From NCBI GenBank assembly GCA_934555855.1, contig CAKTFL010000028.1, positions 1 to 11,151 of the forward strand: a DNA stretch of 11,151 nt. The letters are read 5' to 3'. This document shows, in pieces, positions 1 through 6,635 of this stretch. This DNA comes from an uncultured Sphingomonas sp. GTDB taxonomy: Bacteria > Pseudomonadota > Alphaproteobacteria > Sphingomonadales > Sphingomonadaceae. The notes under the pieces were generated by a model. The model was not told the origin of the DNA, ran no database searches, and worked only from the letters and a program-made list of their open reading frames with translations. A program made the position numbers and the translations under genes. Numbering within the stretch: the stretch's first letter is position 1; every line of letters begins with the position of its first letter.

Positions 1-606
1 CATGGTCGAGACCATCTCGCCGCGGATGTCGACTGCCGAGTCGACCGGAGCGACGGGGAAATAGCCGCCCTTGGCGCGGGGACGATGGGCAAGGTTGCCG
101 CCCTCGTAATCGCGGCCGGTGTTGGTCGGCAGCTCGACATCGTCGATCTTGAAATAGCTCTGGTTGTAGCTGGTGTCGAACTTCACGTCGTCAAACATGA
201 AGAACTCGGCCTCGGGACCGACATACACGGTGTCGCCGATGCCGGTGCTCTTCACATAGGCTTCGGCGCGCTTCGCGGTGGAGCGGGGATCACGGGCGTA
301 GAGCTCGCCGGTCGAGGGCTCGACCACGTCGCAGAACACGATCAGCATCGGCGTCGCCGAGAAGGGGTCGGTGTAGACCGCGTCCAGATCCGGCTTCAGG
401 ATCATGTCCGACTCGTTGATCGCCTTCCACCCCTCGATCGAGGAGCCGTCGAACATCAGGCCGTCGGTCAGCTCGTCCTCGCCCAGGATCGAGGCGACCA
501 TGGTCAGGTGCTGCCACTTGCCCTTGGGGTCGGTGAAACGCAGGTCGACCCACTCGATCTCCTGCTCCGTGATCATCTTGAGAACGTCTGCGGCCGTATT
601 CGCCAT
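1..606 (-). CDS. glnA: Glutamine synthetase type I, N-terminal 202 residues (3' end outside window)
   Basis: Glutamine synthetase condenses ammonium and glutamate to glutamine using ATP in the cytoplasm and is the entry point of nitrogen assimilation. Reading the minus strand from the ATG at 606-604 gives a protein starting MANTAADVLKMI with the GS beta-grasp domain. It contains the family signature FDGSSIEGWKAINESD near residues 52-67, a DPF motif near 80, and the start of the catalytic domain with GPEAEFFMFDD near 130-140. The frame stays open to base 1, so about 270 C-terminal residues, including the adenylylation site, lie outside. An AAGGA Shine-Dalgarno sequence sits 9 nt before the ATG. 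It lies 131 bp downstream of glnB on the same strand, the usual glnB-glnA order in alphaproteobacteria, and is probably co-transcribed from the sigma-54 promoter upstream of glnB. A separate promoter in the gap cannot be excluded. Confidence 0.96.
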   Translation of the reverse strand, partial: MANTAADVLKMITEQEIEWVDLRFTDPKGKWQHLTMVASILGEDELTDGLMFDGSSIEGWKAINESDMILKPDLDAVYTDPFSATPMLIVFCDVVEPSTGELYARDPRSTAKRAEAYVKSTGIGDTVYVGPEAEFFMFDDVKFDTSYNQSYFKIDDVELPTNTGRDYEGGNLAHRPRAKGGYFPVAPVDSAVDIRGEMVSTM

Positions 607-737
607 TGTGATGTGTCCTTGATGCGCCAATGTAATTCGCCGTTCGTCCCGGGCTTTTCGAAGGACTGTTCCTCTTTCTGGCGTCGAAAGAAGGGCAGGG
701 CCTCGACTGCGCTCGGCCCGAACGGAATAGGAGAGCG
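607..737 (-). other. glnB-glnA intergenic spacer with weak dyads
   Basis: This 131-bp spacer separates glnB from glnA. It holds a GGGCC...GGCCC dyad at 698-719 with a 12-base loop, and a CTTTC...GAAAG dyad at 674-690. Neither is followed by a T-run on the minus strand, so they do not look like strong intrinsic terminators. They could be partial attenuators or mRNA-stability stems. The loop of the first dyad contains CGACTGCGCTC, a word I recall from scattered intergenic repeats in sphingomonads; this is a recollection, not a search result. No convincing additional gene is seen; open frames here are shadows. Confidence 0.4.
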
Positions 738-1187
<450 letters not shown>

Positions 1188-1191
1188 CTAA

Positions 1192-1208
1192 TGCCCGCTT
1201 TTCGGGCA
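1192..1208. promoter_or_regulatory. Putative NtrC enhancer site, proximal
   Basis: The 17-bp sequence TGCCCGCTTTTCGGGCA is a perfect dyad with 6-bp arms and a 5-bp AT-richer centre. The enterobacterial NtrC site is TGCACC-N5-GGTGCA, so arm length, spacer and the outer TGC/GCA all agree, while the inner arm bases differ. Its centre is about 88 bp upstream of the inferred sigma-54 start of glnB. It overlaps a second perfect dyad at 1201-1217 (7-bp arms, 3-bp spacer). NtrC is inferred from geometry and context only. Confidence 0.62.
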
Positions 1209-1221
1209 ACGCCCGAAATCG

Positions 1222-1238
1222 TGCCTGTTTGACGGGCA
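1222..1238. promoter_or_regulatory. Putative NtrC enhancer site, distal
   Basis: TGCCTGTTTGACGGGCA has the same 6-5-6 layout as the proximal site with one mismatched arm pair. The two centres (1200 and 1230) are 30 bp apart, close to three helical turns, so both would lie on the same face of the DNA. This is the arrangement of the paired high-affinity NtrC sites upstream of enterobacterial glnA. The centre is about 118 bp upstream of the inferred start. Confidence 0.6.
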
Positions 1239-1299
1239 AAGTGGGGGAAGTGGAGGCGTGAACGCATGTTCCGCGAGGGTTCTCCACTTTGCGGAGCAT
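1237..1299. repeat. Nested inverted repeats in the glnB / DUF2380 gene interval
   Basis: Two interlocking inverted repeats lie here. CAAAGTGG (1237-1244) pairs perfectly with CCACTTTG (1284-1291). ATGTTCCGC (1266-1274) pairs with GCGGAGCAT (1291-1299) with one mismatch. They could form alternative stems in RNA or be protein sites. They lie about 105-165 nt after the stop codon of the minus-strand gene at 1403-1918, so a role in ending its transcript is possible, but no T-tract follows. The rest of 1300-1402 shows nothing I can name. Confidence 0.3.
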
Positions 1300-1402
1300 G
1301 AAGGGGGAAGAGAACTGCGCGGATCATGGCGGGGACGATAGGGGCGGCCGGGCGTGTAGGACAGCGCGGGGCGGCGGCCTGCCGGATCGCAACCATCCGT
1401 GA

Positions 1403-1918
1403 TCATTGCGGTTGCCCGCCGGGCGGCGCGGATGCCGCTTGGGAGATTTGTTGCGCCAGGAACCGGGCCGTGCGGCGCCATGCCTCGTCCGTGTCGCCCC
1501 GGAAGCTGACGAACCGGGCGGCGACCCTGCGGTTGGTGGAAACGTCGATGAGCCGCGCGTTGACGTTCAGGATCAGTGTGCTGGTCTTGGATGCCTCCGC
1601 GACCAGAAGGCGGCCGGCCCCGCGCCGTTGCGCCAGGGCGAGGATGCACGTCGAGTCGGAATGGGGGCAGTTCAGGTCAAGGTCGGCCTGATTCACCAAT
1701 TCGGCCCGTTGCCTGCCGTCGGCGGACAGTGACGCGGCCAGTTCCGCACCCATCAGGTCAAGTCGATGCCGATGGAGGTCCGACTGGTCCCCTACCTCTC
1801 CCGACGTATCGGCAAAGGCAATGGGTAATATCAACACCGTGATTTGCCCCGCGGCATCGGCATGGCCAAGTAACCCCAGGAGTGAGATTGTGGCCGCAAC
1901 AATGGATGATCCCCTCAT
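1403..1918 (-). CDS. Secreted DUF2380-like protein, divergent from xoxF
   Basis: This encodes a 171-residue protein of unknown function. A signal peptide is visible: MRGSSIVAATISLLGLLGHADA, with cleavage likely after ADA near residue 22. The mature part begins with a beta strand (ITVLILPIAF), then DTSGEVGDQ near 37-45 and a helix-rich stretch. It has two cysteines (C84, C91) that could form a disulfide, and a strand-rich C-terminal half (GRLLVAEASKT...LILNVNARLIDVSTNRRVA). The pattern of an early strand, DTSGE, and a late 'ARLIDVSTNRRV' strand resembles the DUF2380 secreted family, which I recall seeing near quinoprotein genes; this is from memory. The start ATG at 1918 has AAAGGGA about 8 nt upstream. 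It is transcribed away from xoxF across a shared 227-bp promoter region, suggesting common regulation. Confidence 0.75.
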   Translation of the reverse strand: MRGSSIVAATISLLGLLGHADAAGQITVLILPIAFADTSGEVGDQSDLHRHRLDLMGAELAASLSADGRQRAELVNQADLDLNCPHSDSTCILALAQRRGAGRLLVAEASKTSTLILNVNARLIDVSTNRRVAARFVSFRGDTDEAWRRTARFLAQQISQAASAPPGGQPQ

Positions 1919-2145
1919 GTCATGTCCCTTTGCCTGCCCGGAACGTGAAGGATAGTTGAGTCGGCATTATGACCTGCATACCTGGCGTTAATTCACAGCG
2001 GGAAGGTTGCTGTTCAGTTCCGTATCACATGGCTCAAGCAGAGCCGAGGAAAAGAAAGTCATCGCCTTGCATAACACTGACAAGGTGATAGAATGTCAGC
2101 AAAGAACACTATCAGCGATAAAGTTTATCAATCAGGAGAGATGTG
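1919..2145. promoter_or_regulatory. Divergent promoter region of xoxF and the DUF2380-like gene
   Basis: This non-coding stretch is visibly AT-richer than its neighbours. It holds at least four short dyads: GGCTC-N5-GAGCC (2031-2045), CTGACA-N11-TGTCAG (2077-2099), TGATAG...CTATCA (2086-2091 with 2109-2114), and a perfect GATAAA-G-TTTATC palindrome (2117-2129). The last sits only 2-4 bases before the AGGAG ribosome binding site of xoxF (2134-2138). Quinoprotein dehydrogenase promoters are commonly controlled by LuxR-type response regulators or lanthanide-responsive systems. Which of these dyads are operators cannot be told from sequence. Confidence 0.6.
2067..2094 (+). promoter_or_regulatory. 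Candidate sigma-70-type promoter of the xoxF operon
   Basis: TTGCAT at 2067-2072 and TAGAAT at 2089-2094 are separated by 16 bp. The -10 matches TATAAT at five of six positions, and the -35 matches only the TTG. A start near 2101 would give a leader of about 45 nt to the ATG at 2146. The CTGACA...TGTCAG dyad (2077-2099) overlaps the -10 box, a position where a bound repressor would block RNA polymerase. Confidence 0.42.
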
Positions 2146-3945
2146 ATGGCTAGGCTTCGCGGCGCATTGCTTGCTGGTGCATTGATGTCTGCAGCCATGA
2201 CGCCATTCAGTCCCGCGTCAGCAAACGACGAGTTGCAGCAGATGCAGGCCGATCCGAACCAGTGGGTTATGCCGCTCGGCAACTACAGCAACACCCGCTA
2301 CAGCGCTCTCGATCAGATAAACCGCTCCAACGTGAAGAACCTGCGCGTGGCATGGAGCTTTTCCACCGGCGTGTTGCGCGGCCATGAGGGCGGGCCGCTC
2401 GTCATCGGCAACATGATGTACGTACACACGCCGTTTCCCAACAAGGTCTTCGCGCTCGACCTGTCGAAGAGCGGAGCGATCGCCTGGTCGTACGAGCCCC
2501 GGCAGGACCCGAAGGTCATCGCGGTGATGTGCTGCGACACGGTCAACCGCGGCCTGTCATATGGCGGGGGCAAGATCTTCCTGCATCAGGCCGACACGAC
2601 GCTGGTCGCGCTGGATGCCAAGAGCGGCAAGGTGGCGTGGACCGTCAAGAACGGCGATCCGACCAAGGCGGAGACCGGAACCGGAGCGCCGGTGGTGGCC
2701 GGCAACTATGTGCTGATCGGCAACAGCGGCGCCGAATACGGCGTGCGCGGCAACATGGCCGCTTATGACATGAACACCGGCAAGCTCGTCTGGCGTGCTT
2801 ACTCACAGGGCCCGGACAGCGACACGCTGATCGATCCTGTCAAGACGACTCATCTGGGCAAGCCGGTGGGCAAGGATTCCGGTCTGGCCGGATGGAAGGG
2901 TGACCAATGGAAGCTGGGCGGCGGCACCGCCTGGGGCTGGACCAGCTATGACCCGTCCACCCAGACTATCTATTACGGCTCGGGCAATCCCGGAACATGG
3001 AATCCGGCGCAGCGGCCCGGTGACAATCGGTGGTCCATGACGCTGTGGGCCCGCGACCTGAAGACGGGCTCGGCCAAATGGGCCTATCAGATGACGCCCC
3101 ATGACGAATGGGATTATGACGGCGTCAACGAGGTCGTGCTGATCGACCGGGAGTGGAAGGGGCAGAACCGCAAGCTGCTGGTCCATTTCGATCGCAACGG
3201 CTTCGCTTACGTCATGGACCGTACCAACGGCCAGCTGCTTGGCGCGGAAAAGTTCGATCCGGCGGTGAACTGGGCGTCGTCGATCGACATGAAGACGGGC
3301 CAGCCGGTTCGGGTCGCCGCCTATTCGACCGAGAAAACCGGGGAGGACGTGCCCACCAAGAACATCTGCCCGGCCGCTCTGGGGTCCAAGGACCAGCAGC
3401 CGGTCGCCTACAGCCCGGACACGGGCATGTTCTATGTCCCGGGCAATCATGTCTGCATGGACTATGAGCCGACCAAGGTCGCCTATGTCGCCGGGTCGCC
3501 CTATGTCGGCGCGACGCTGTCGATGTACCCGCCGAAGGGCGAGTCCAACCTGGGGCGCTTCGTCGCCTGGGACCCGATCGCGCAAAAGGTCGCCTGGGAA
3601 GTGAAGGAGCCGTTTTCCGTATGGAGCGGCCCGCTCGCGACCAAGGGCGGGATCGTCTTCTACGGCACGATGGAAGGCTATCTAAAGGCGGTGGACGCCA
3701 AGACCGGCGATGAACTCTATCGGTTCAAGACGCCGTCCGGGATTATCGGCAACGTCAACACCTACACGTACAACGGAAAGCAATATGTCGCGGTGCTGTC
3801 GGGGGTCGGCGGCTGGGCGGCGATCGGCATGGCGGCGGGCCTGACCGGGGACAATGAGGGGCTGGGGGCGGTCGGCGCGTATCGCAGCCTGTCGCAATAT
3901 ACCAACCTGGGCGGCACGCTGACGGTGTTCGAGGTGCCGGCCTGA
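2146..3945 (+). CDS. xoxF: Lanthanide-dependent PQQ methanol/alcohol dehydrogenase, XoxF type
   Basis: This periplasmic quinoprotein oxidises methanol (and often other short alcohols or aldehydes), passing electrons from PQQ to a cytochrome c. The start is the ATG at 2146, with AGGAG 7 nt upstream; a GTG just before it would add one residue. The 599-aa product has a signal peptide ([18 protein letters not shown]..., cleaved after ASA near residue 26) and an eight-bladed propeller. Visible active-site features are the adjacent Cys129-Cys130 pair, Glu197 in GAEYGV, Trp263 in GGTAWGW, Asn281 in GNPGTWN, and catalytic Asp323. Asp325, two residues later in EWDYDGVN, is the extra ligand of lanthanide enzymes; Ca-dependent MxaF has Ala there. 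Arg350 follows, and Cys408/Cys437 may form the second disulfide. No mxaI-like small subunit is nearby, as usual for XoxF. The true substrate is inferred; ethanol- or aldehyde-preferring relatives exist. Confidence 0.93.
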   Translation: MARLRGALLAGALMSAAMTPFSPASANDELQQMQADPNQWVMPLGNYSNTRYSALDQINRSNVKNLRVAWSFSTGVLRGHEGGPLVIGNMMYVHTPFPNKVFALDLSKSGAIAWSYEPRQDPKVIAVMCCDTVNRGLSYGGGKIFLHQADTTLVALDAKSGKVAWTVKNGDPTKAETGTGAPVVAGNYVLIGNSGAEYGVRGNMAAYDMNTGKLVWRAYSQGPDSDTLIDPVKTTHLGKPVGKDSGLAGWKGDQWKLGGGTAWGWTSYDPSTQTIYYGSGNPGTWNPAQRPGDNRWSMTLWARDLKTGSAKWAYQMTPHDEWDYDGVNEVVLIDREWKGQNRKLLVHFDRNGFAYVMDRTNGQLLGAEKFDPAVNWASSIDMKTGQPVRVAAYSTEKTGEDVPTKNICPAALGSKDQQPVAYSPDTGMFYVPGNHVCMDYEPTKVAYVAGSPYVGATLSMYPPKGESNLGRFVAWDPIAQKVAWEVKEPFSVWSGPLATKGGIVFYGTMEGYLKAVDAKTGDELYRFKTPSGIIGNVNTYTYNGKQYVAVLSGVGGWAAIGMAAGLTGDNEGLGAVGAYRSLSQYTNLGGTLTVFEVPA

Positions 3946-3992
3946 GCGCAGGCCATCGGCGCAGCGTAAGAAACAGGTGATGGGGGGGACTC

Positions 3993-4487
3993 GTGAACAA
4001 ACCTGACTGGGCCCGTGCAGCACTGCCGATTGCCGCGGCCTTCCTGGTGACCAGCATCAGCTTCGCTCAGGCGGTCGTGCCCGGTCAGGCTCAAAGCCCG
4101 GGCCAGAGTCAGGCTACGGGGGCGCCGGCGGCGGTTCCGCAGGGCGGCGGTTACGCGCAATTCAGCGGATGGAAGCGGTATCACGCCAACTGTTCGGTCT
4201 GTCACGGCCCCGACGGACTCGGCGGAACCTTTGCGCCCGCGCTGACCAACTCGCTCAAGACGCTGGATCATGACCAGTTCCTGGAAGTGGTCGTGAACGG
4301 CAAGCAGGAGGGGCAGCTGGCGATGCCGGCCTTCGGCGCCGACCCGAACGTCATGTGCTATATCGAGGATATCTACGCCTATTTGAAGGCGCGCTCGGAC
4401 GGGCAGATGCCGCGTGGCAGGCCCGGCTCGGTGCCTGCCAAGCCGAAGGACTTTGCGGAGGCGGAGACCGCCTGCATGGGGAGCTGA
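3993..4487 (+). CDS. xoxG: Four-cysteine cytochrome c, XoxG-like electron acceptor
   Basis: This is a 164-residue periplasmic monohaem cytochrome c, the likely electron acceptor of XoxF. The start is the GTG at 3993, 47 bp after xoxF, with a G-rich GGGGGGA ribosome binding site at 3984-3990; the nearby ATG at 3980 is out of frame. The N-terminus is a signal peptide (MNKPDWARAALPIAAAFLVTS, cleavage near AQA at 25-27), followed by a Gln/Gly/Pro/Ala-rich linker to about residue 53. The haem site is CSVCH at 67-71 and Met111 in AMPAFG is the probable sixth ligand. Two further cysteines, C122 (VMCYIED) and C161 (ETACMGS), could form a disulfide. This four-cysteine layout matches a methanol-metabolism cytochrome family that I recall as TIGR03874. 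The gene symbol rests on position after xoxF and this pattern. Confidence 0.85.
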   Translation: MNKPDWARAALPIAAAFLVTSISFAQAVVPGQAQSPGQSQATGAPAAVPQGGGYAQFSGWKRYHANCSVCHGPDGLGGTFAPALTNSLKTLDHDQFLEVVVNGKQEGQLAMPAFGADPNVMCYIEDIYAYLKARSDGQMPRGRPGSVPAKPKDFAEAETACMGS

Positions 4488-4489
4488 TC

Positions 4490-5302
4490 GTGCGCGGGTT
4501 GTGCGCCCTTGCGGTGTTTCTTGGTGTGATCGCGCAGAGCGGGCCGGCGCGGGCGCAGCCGGTCGAGGCGGTGGATCGATCGGCGTTGCGCGTGTGCGCG
4601 GACCCGTCGGCACTGCCGTTCTCCGCCCAGGACGGCCAGGGGTTCGAGAACAGGATCGCGGCGCTGCTCGCCCGCCAACTGGGTGTTCCCGTCCATTATA
4701 CATGGTTTCCCAATACGATCGGCTTCTACCGGCGGACGCTGAACGCCCGGCGGTGCGACATCGTGATCGGCGCCCCCGCCGGCATGGAGATGGCGGCGAC
4801 GACCCAGCCCTATTACCGCTCGACCTTCGCCATCGTGACCCGGGCGGGCGACCATCTGTCGATCGCGCGGCTCGGCGATCCGGCGTTGCGGGGAAAGCGG
4901 GTGGGGGTGCAGGCGCGCACGCCCGCCGCCGACCTGATCGCGCGACAGGGCCTGATCGACAACATCCGCTCCTATGACCTGCTGGTGGACAGCCGCGTCA
5001 CCTCGGTCGGCGGACAGATGCTGGACGACCTGGCCGCGAACCGGATCGATGCCGCCGTGCTGTGGGGGCCGGTCGCCGCCTATCAAGTGGGACGGCATCC
5101 GGGCCTGTATGCCGTCACGTTGCTGGGCGAGGCGGAGGACGGCGTGCCGCTTGCCTATGACATCGCTATGGCCGTGCGGAACGGGGAGCCGCAATGGCGC
5201 GCGCGGATCGACCGCTTCATCACAGACCAGCGGGCGCAGATCCGCGAGATACTGGTCGCCGCGGCCGTTCCCCTTCAGCCGGCAAGGGAGGCGAGGCGAT
5301 GA
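4490..5302 (+). CDS. xoxJ: Quinoprotein-associated periplasmic binding protein, XoxJ/MxaJ-like
   Basis: This 270-aa protein has the fold pattern of a type II periplasmic solute-binding protein. A signal peptide (MRGLCALAVFLGVIAQSGPARA, residues 1-22) precedes LRVCADPSALPFSAQDGQGFEN, the typical first strand and loop. VGVQARTPAADLI near 138-150 marks the second domain and RIDAAVLWGPVAAYQV near 185-200 the hinge side. Cys36 and Cys89 could form a disulfide. The family found beside PQQ dehydrogenases (TIGR03871 as I recall it) includes MxaJ and XoxJ, which are thought to help activate or mature the dehydrogenase rather than import a solute. The GTG start at 4490 is 2 bp after the cytochrome stop, with GGGGAG as ribosome binding site. 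Reading further upstream in this frame overlaps xoxG and has no signal peptide. No ABC permease or ATPase is next to it. Confidence 0.85.
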   Translation: MRGLCALAVFLGVIAQSGPARAQPVEAVDRSALRVCADPSALPFSAQDGQGFENRIAALLARQLGVPVHYTWFPNTIGFYRRTLNARRCDIVIGAPAGMEMAATTQPYYRSTFAIVTRAGDHLSIARLGDPALRGKRVGVQARTPAADLIARQGLIDNIRSYDLLVDSRVTSVGGQMLDDLAANRIDAAVLWGPVAAYQVGRHPGLYAVTLLGEAEDGVPLAYDIAMAVRNGEPQWRARIDRFITDQRAQIREILVAAAVPLQPAREARR

Positions 5303-5631
5303 TGCTGACGACGATGCTGATGCTTCAGGCGTCGCTGACGATGCCGGCCACCCGTCCGGGAGATTACCCGACCGACGCCCGCGCCGACTATGTCATGGGG
5401 TGCATGGCCGCCAACGGCCAGACGCGCGAGATGCTCCAGCGCTGCTCGTGCAGCATCGACGCGATCGCGTCGGCAATCTCGTACCAGGAATATGAGCGCG
5501 CCGAAACGGTGCTGGGGATGCGCGGGGTGACGGGGCAGCGTGCGTCCCTCTTCAACGAGGTGCCGCTGCTGCGTGCCGCCGTCCAGCATCTTCGCGAGGC
5601 GCAGGTCGAGGCCGATTTCCGATGCTTTTGA
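5299..5631 (+). CDS. Small four-cysteine protein of unknown function in the xoxF operon
   Basis: This is a 110-residue protein I cannot assign to a named family. It starts at the ATG at 5299, overlapping the stop of the xoxJ-like gene by 4 bp (ATGA), with GGGAGG upstream, so it is translationally coupled; ATG 5302 is an alternative. The N-terminus (MMLTTMLMLQASLTMPA) is hydrophobic and could be a signal peptide, though it has no Lys or Arg before the hydrophobic part. The mature part has four cysteines: C35 in VMGCMAANG, C49 and C51 in QRCSCSIDAIA, and C109 two residues from the end. This would allow two disulfides in the periplasm or binding of a metal or cofactor. There is no CxxCH haem motif. 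The 'CSCSIDxIA...YxxYExAETVL' stretch looks conserved-family-like. Operon position implies a role with XoxF or its cytochromes; function is inference. Confidence 0.8.
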   Translation: MMLTTMLMLQASLTMPATRPGDYPTDARADYVMGCMAANGQTREMLQRCSCSIDAIASAISYQEYERAETVLGMRGVTGQRASLFNEVPLLRAAVQHLREAQVEADFRCF

Positions 5632-5646
5632 GCAGCGAGGTAGGTG

Positions 5647-6057
5647 ATGGTTGATTTCGGAAAGGCGATGGTCGCGGTCGCGGTCGCCGCGTTCGCGGTG
5701 CTGGGCGCGGCCGTGGGTGGGCCGCTGGCGAGGCCGGTCACGGCGAGTCCTCCGCCCGACGCGGCCGCGGGCAAGGCGATCTTCGCACGGTGCGCGATCT
5801 GCCATTCGGTGGCAGCGGGCCAGAACAAGATCGGACCCAGCCTGGCGGGCGTGGTGGGCCGCAAGGCGGCGGGCGTTCCGAACTTCAACTATTCGCCGGC
5901 GATGAAGGCGTCCAACCTGACATGGACGCCGGACAACCTGGATGCCTATCTGTCCAACCCGCGTGCGAAGGTGCCCGGCAACAAGATGATCTTCGCCGGC
6001 CTCACCAAGCCCGCGGACCGGGCGAACGTCATAGCCTATCTTTCCCATCCGCAATGA
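5647..6057 (+). CDS. Class I cytochrome c, second cytochrome of the xoxF operon
   Basis: This is a 136-residue periplasmic or membrane-anchored monohaem cytochrome c. Residues 8-24 (MVAVAVAAFAVLGAAVG) form a signal peptide or uncleaved anchor. The haem site is CAICH at 49-53. IGPSLAGVVGRKA near 62-74 and the axial Met114 in PGNKMIFAGL are those of the mitochondrial/cytochrome c2-type family, and a C-terminal helix ends in RANVIAYLSHPQ. The ATG at 5647 has GAGGTAG immediately upstream; the preceding GTG at 5644 is a possible start adding one residue. It lies 15 bp after the four-cysteine gene. It may pass electrons from the xoxG-type cytochrome to a terminal oxidase; that is inference. Confidence 0.9.
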   Translation: MVDFGKAMVAVAVAAFAVLGAAVGGPLARPVTASPPPDAAAGKAIFARCAICHSVAAGQNKIGPSLAGVVGRKAAGVPNFNYSPAMKASNLTWTPDNLDAYLSNPRAKVPGNKMIFAGLTKPADRANVIAYLSHPQ

Positions 6058-6635
6058 TGGCGGGCGCAGTCCTGTACCTGCTGGCTACCATCACTCAGGC
6101 CGATCCCGCCGCCACTGCCGGCTGGCCATGTTCCTCGCCCCCGCCTGCCCCGTCGACGCTCGCGGCGGCATGGCCGGGCGTGCGGGGCGGGGGTGACTGG
6201 CGCAGCGATGCGACTGTCGCCGCGCTGGTCGGCGACATCGCGCCACGCAACGTGCCGCAAGAAGAGGCGGTGGCCCGCATCCGGGCCTTTGCCAGCGGCA
6301 ATCCGAAGCGGGCCGCGGCCATGCCGAGGGTCGCCGCCGGGCTGGTGGATATGATCGGGTCGGAACAGCAACTGATCGTCACCGGCATCCGCCGCTTCAA
6401 CGCCCGACAGGCGGTCCTCGCGAACCATATCGAGCAGGGATATGCCCGCGGCGACAAGCAGCGCGACGCCGTGCCCGCCGGGAACGGTCCCGATGCAGCA
6501 GAGGAGCAGATCGATTGGGATACGCGCATCTTCGAGGATCGCCAGCGGCTCCTGCCGGTGATGTGCAAGCTGCCCTCCATGCTGGTCGAGCGACTGACGG
6601 TGCTGGTCGCGGCCGCGAGGGAAAGCGCGCGCTGA
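6054..6635 (+). CDS. Conserved secreted protein of unknown function in the xoxF operon
   Basis: This is a 193-residue protein I do not recognise by name. It begins at the ATG at 6054, overlapping the cytochrome stop by 4 bp; ATG 6057 is an alternative. A hydrophobic N-terminus (MMAGAVLYLLATITQA) suggests export, again with no basic residue ahead of the core. Next come GWPCSSPP with Cys26, a low-complexity Pro/Ala stretch, then DWRSDATVAALVGDIAPRNVP near 48-68. The second half is helical and charged (residues 70-190), with a heptad-like stretch around RRFNARQAVLANHIEQGYARGDKQ and a second cysteine, C171, in LPVMCKLPSM. C26-C171 could be a disulfide. I recall similar 'WPC...DWR.D..V' proteins in other xoxF-type clusters, from memory only. 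Coupling to the cytochrome gene points to a periplasmic accessory role. Confidence 0.8.
   Translation: MMAGAVLYLLATITQADPAATAGWPCSSPPPAPSTLAAAWPGVRGGGDWRSDATVAALVGDIAPRNVPQEEAVARIRAFASGNPKRAAAMPRVAAGLVDMIGSEQQLIVTGIRRFNARQAVLANHIEQGYARGDKQRDAVPAGNGPDAAEEQIDWDTRIFEDRQRLLPVMCKLPSMLVERLTVLVAAARESAR

Noticed and set aside
2803..3585. Minus-strand 260-residue open frame inside xoxF
   Set aside because: Shadow of xoxF; composition is Arg/Asp/Val-rich with no recognisable domain.
3946..3992. Possible terminator between xoxF and xoxG
   Set aside because: No stable hairpin with a T-run is present in this 47-bp gap; it contains the xoxG ribosome binding site.
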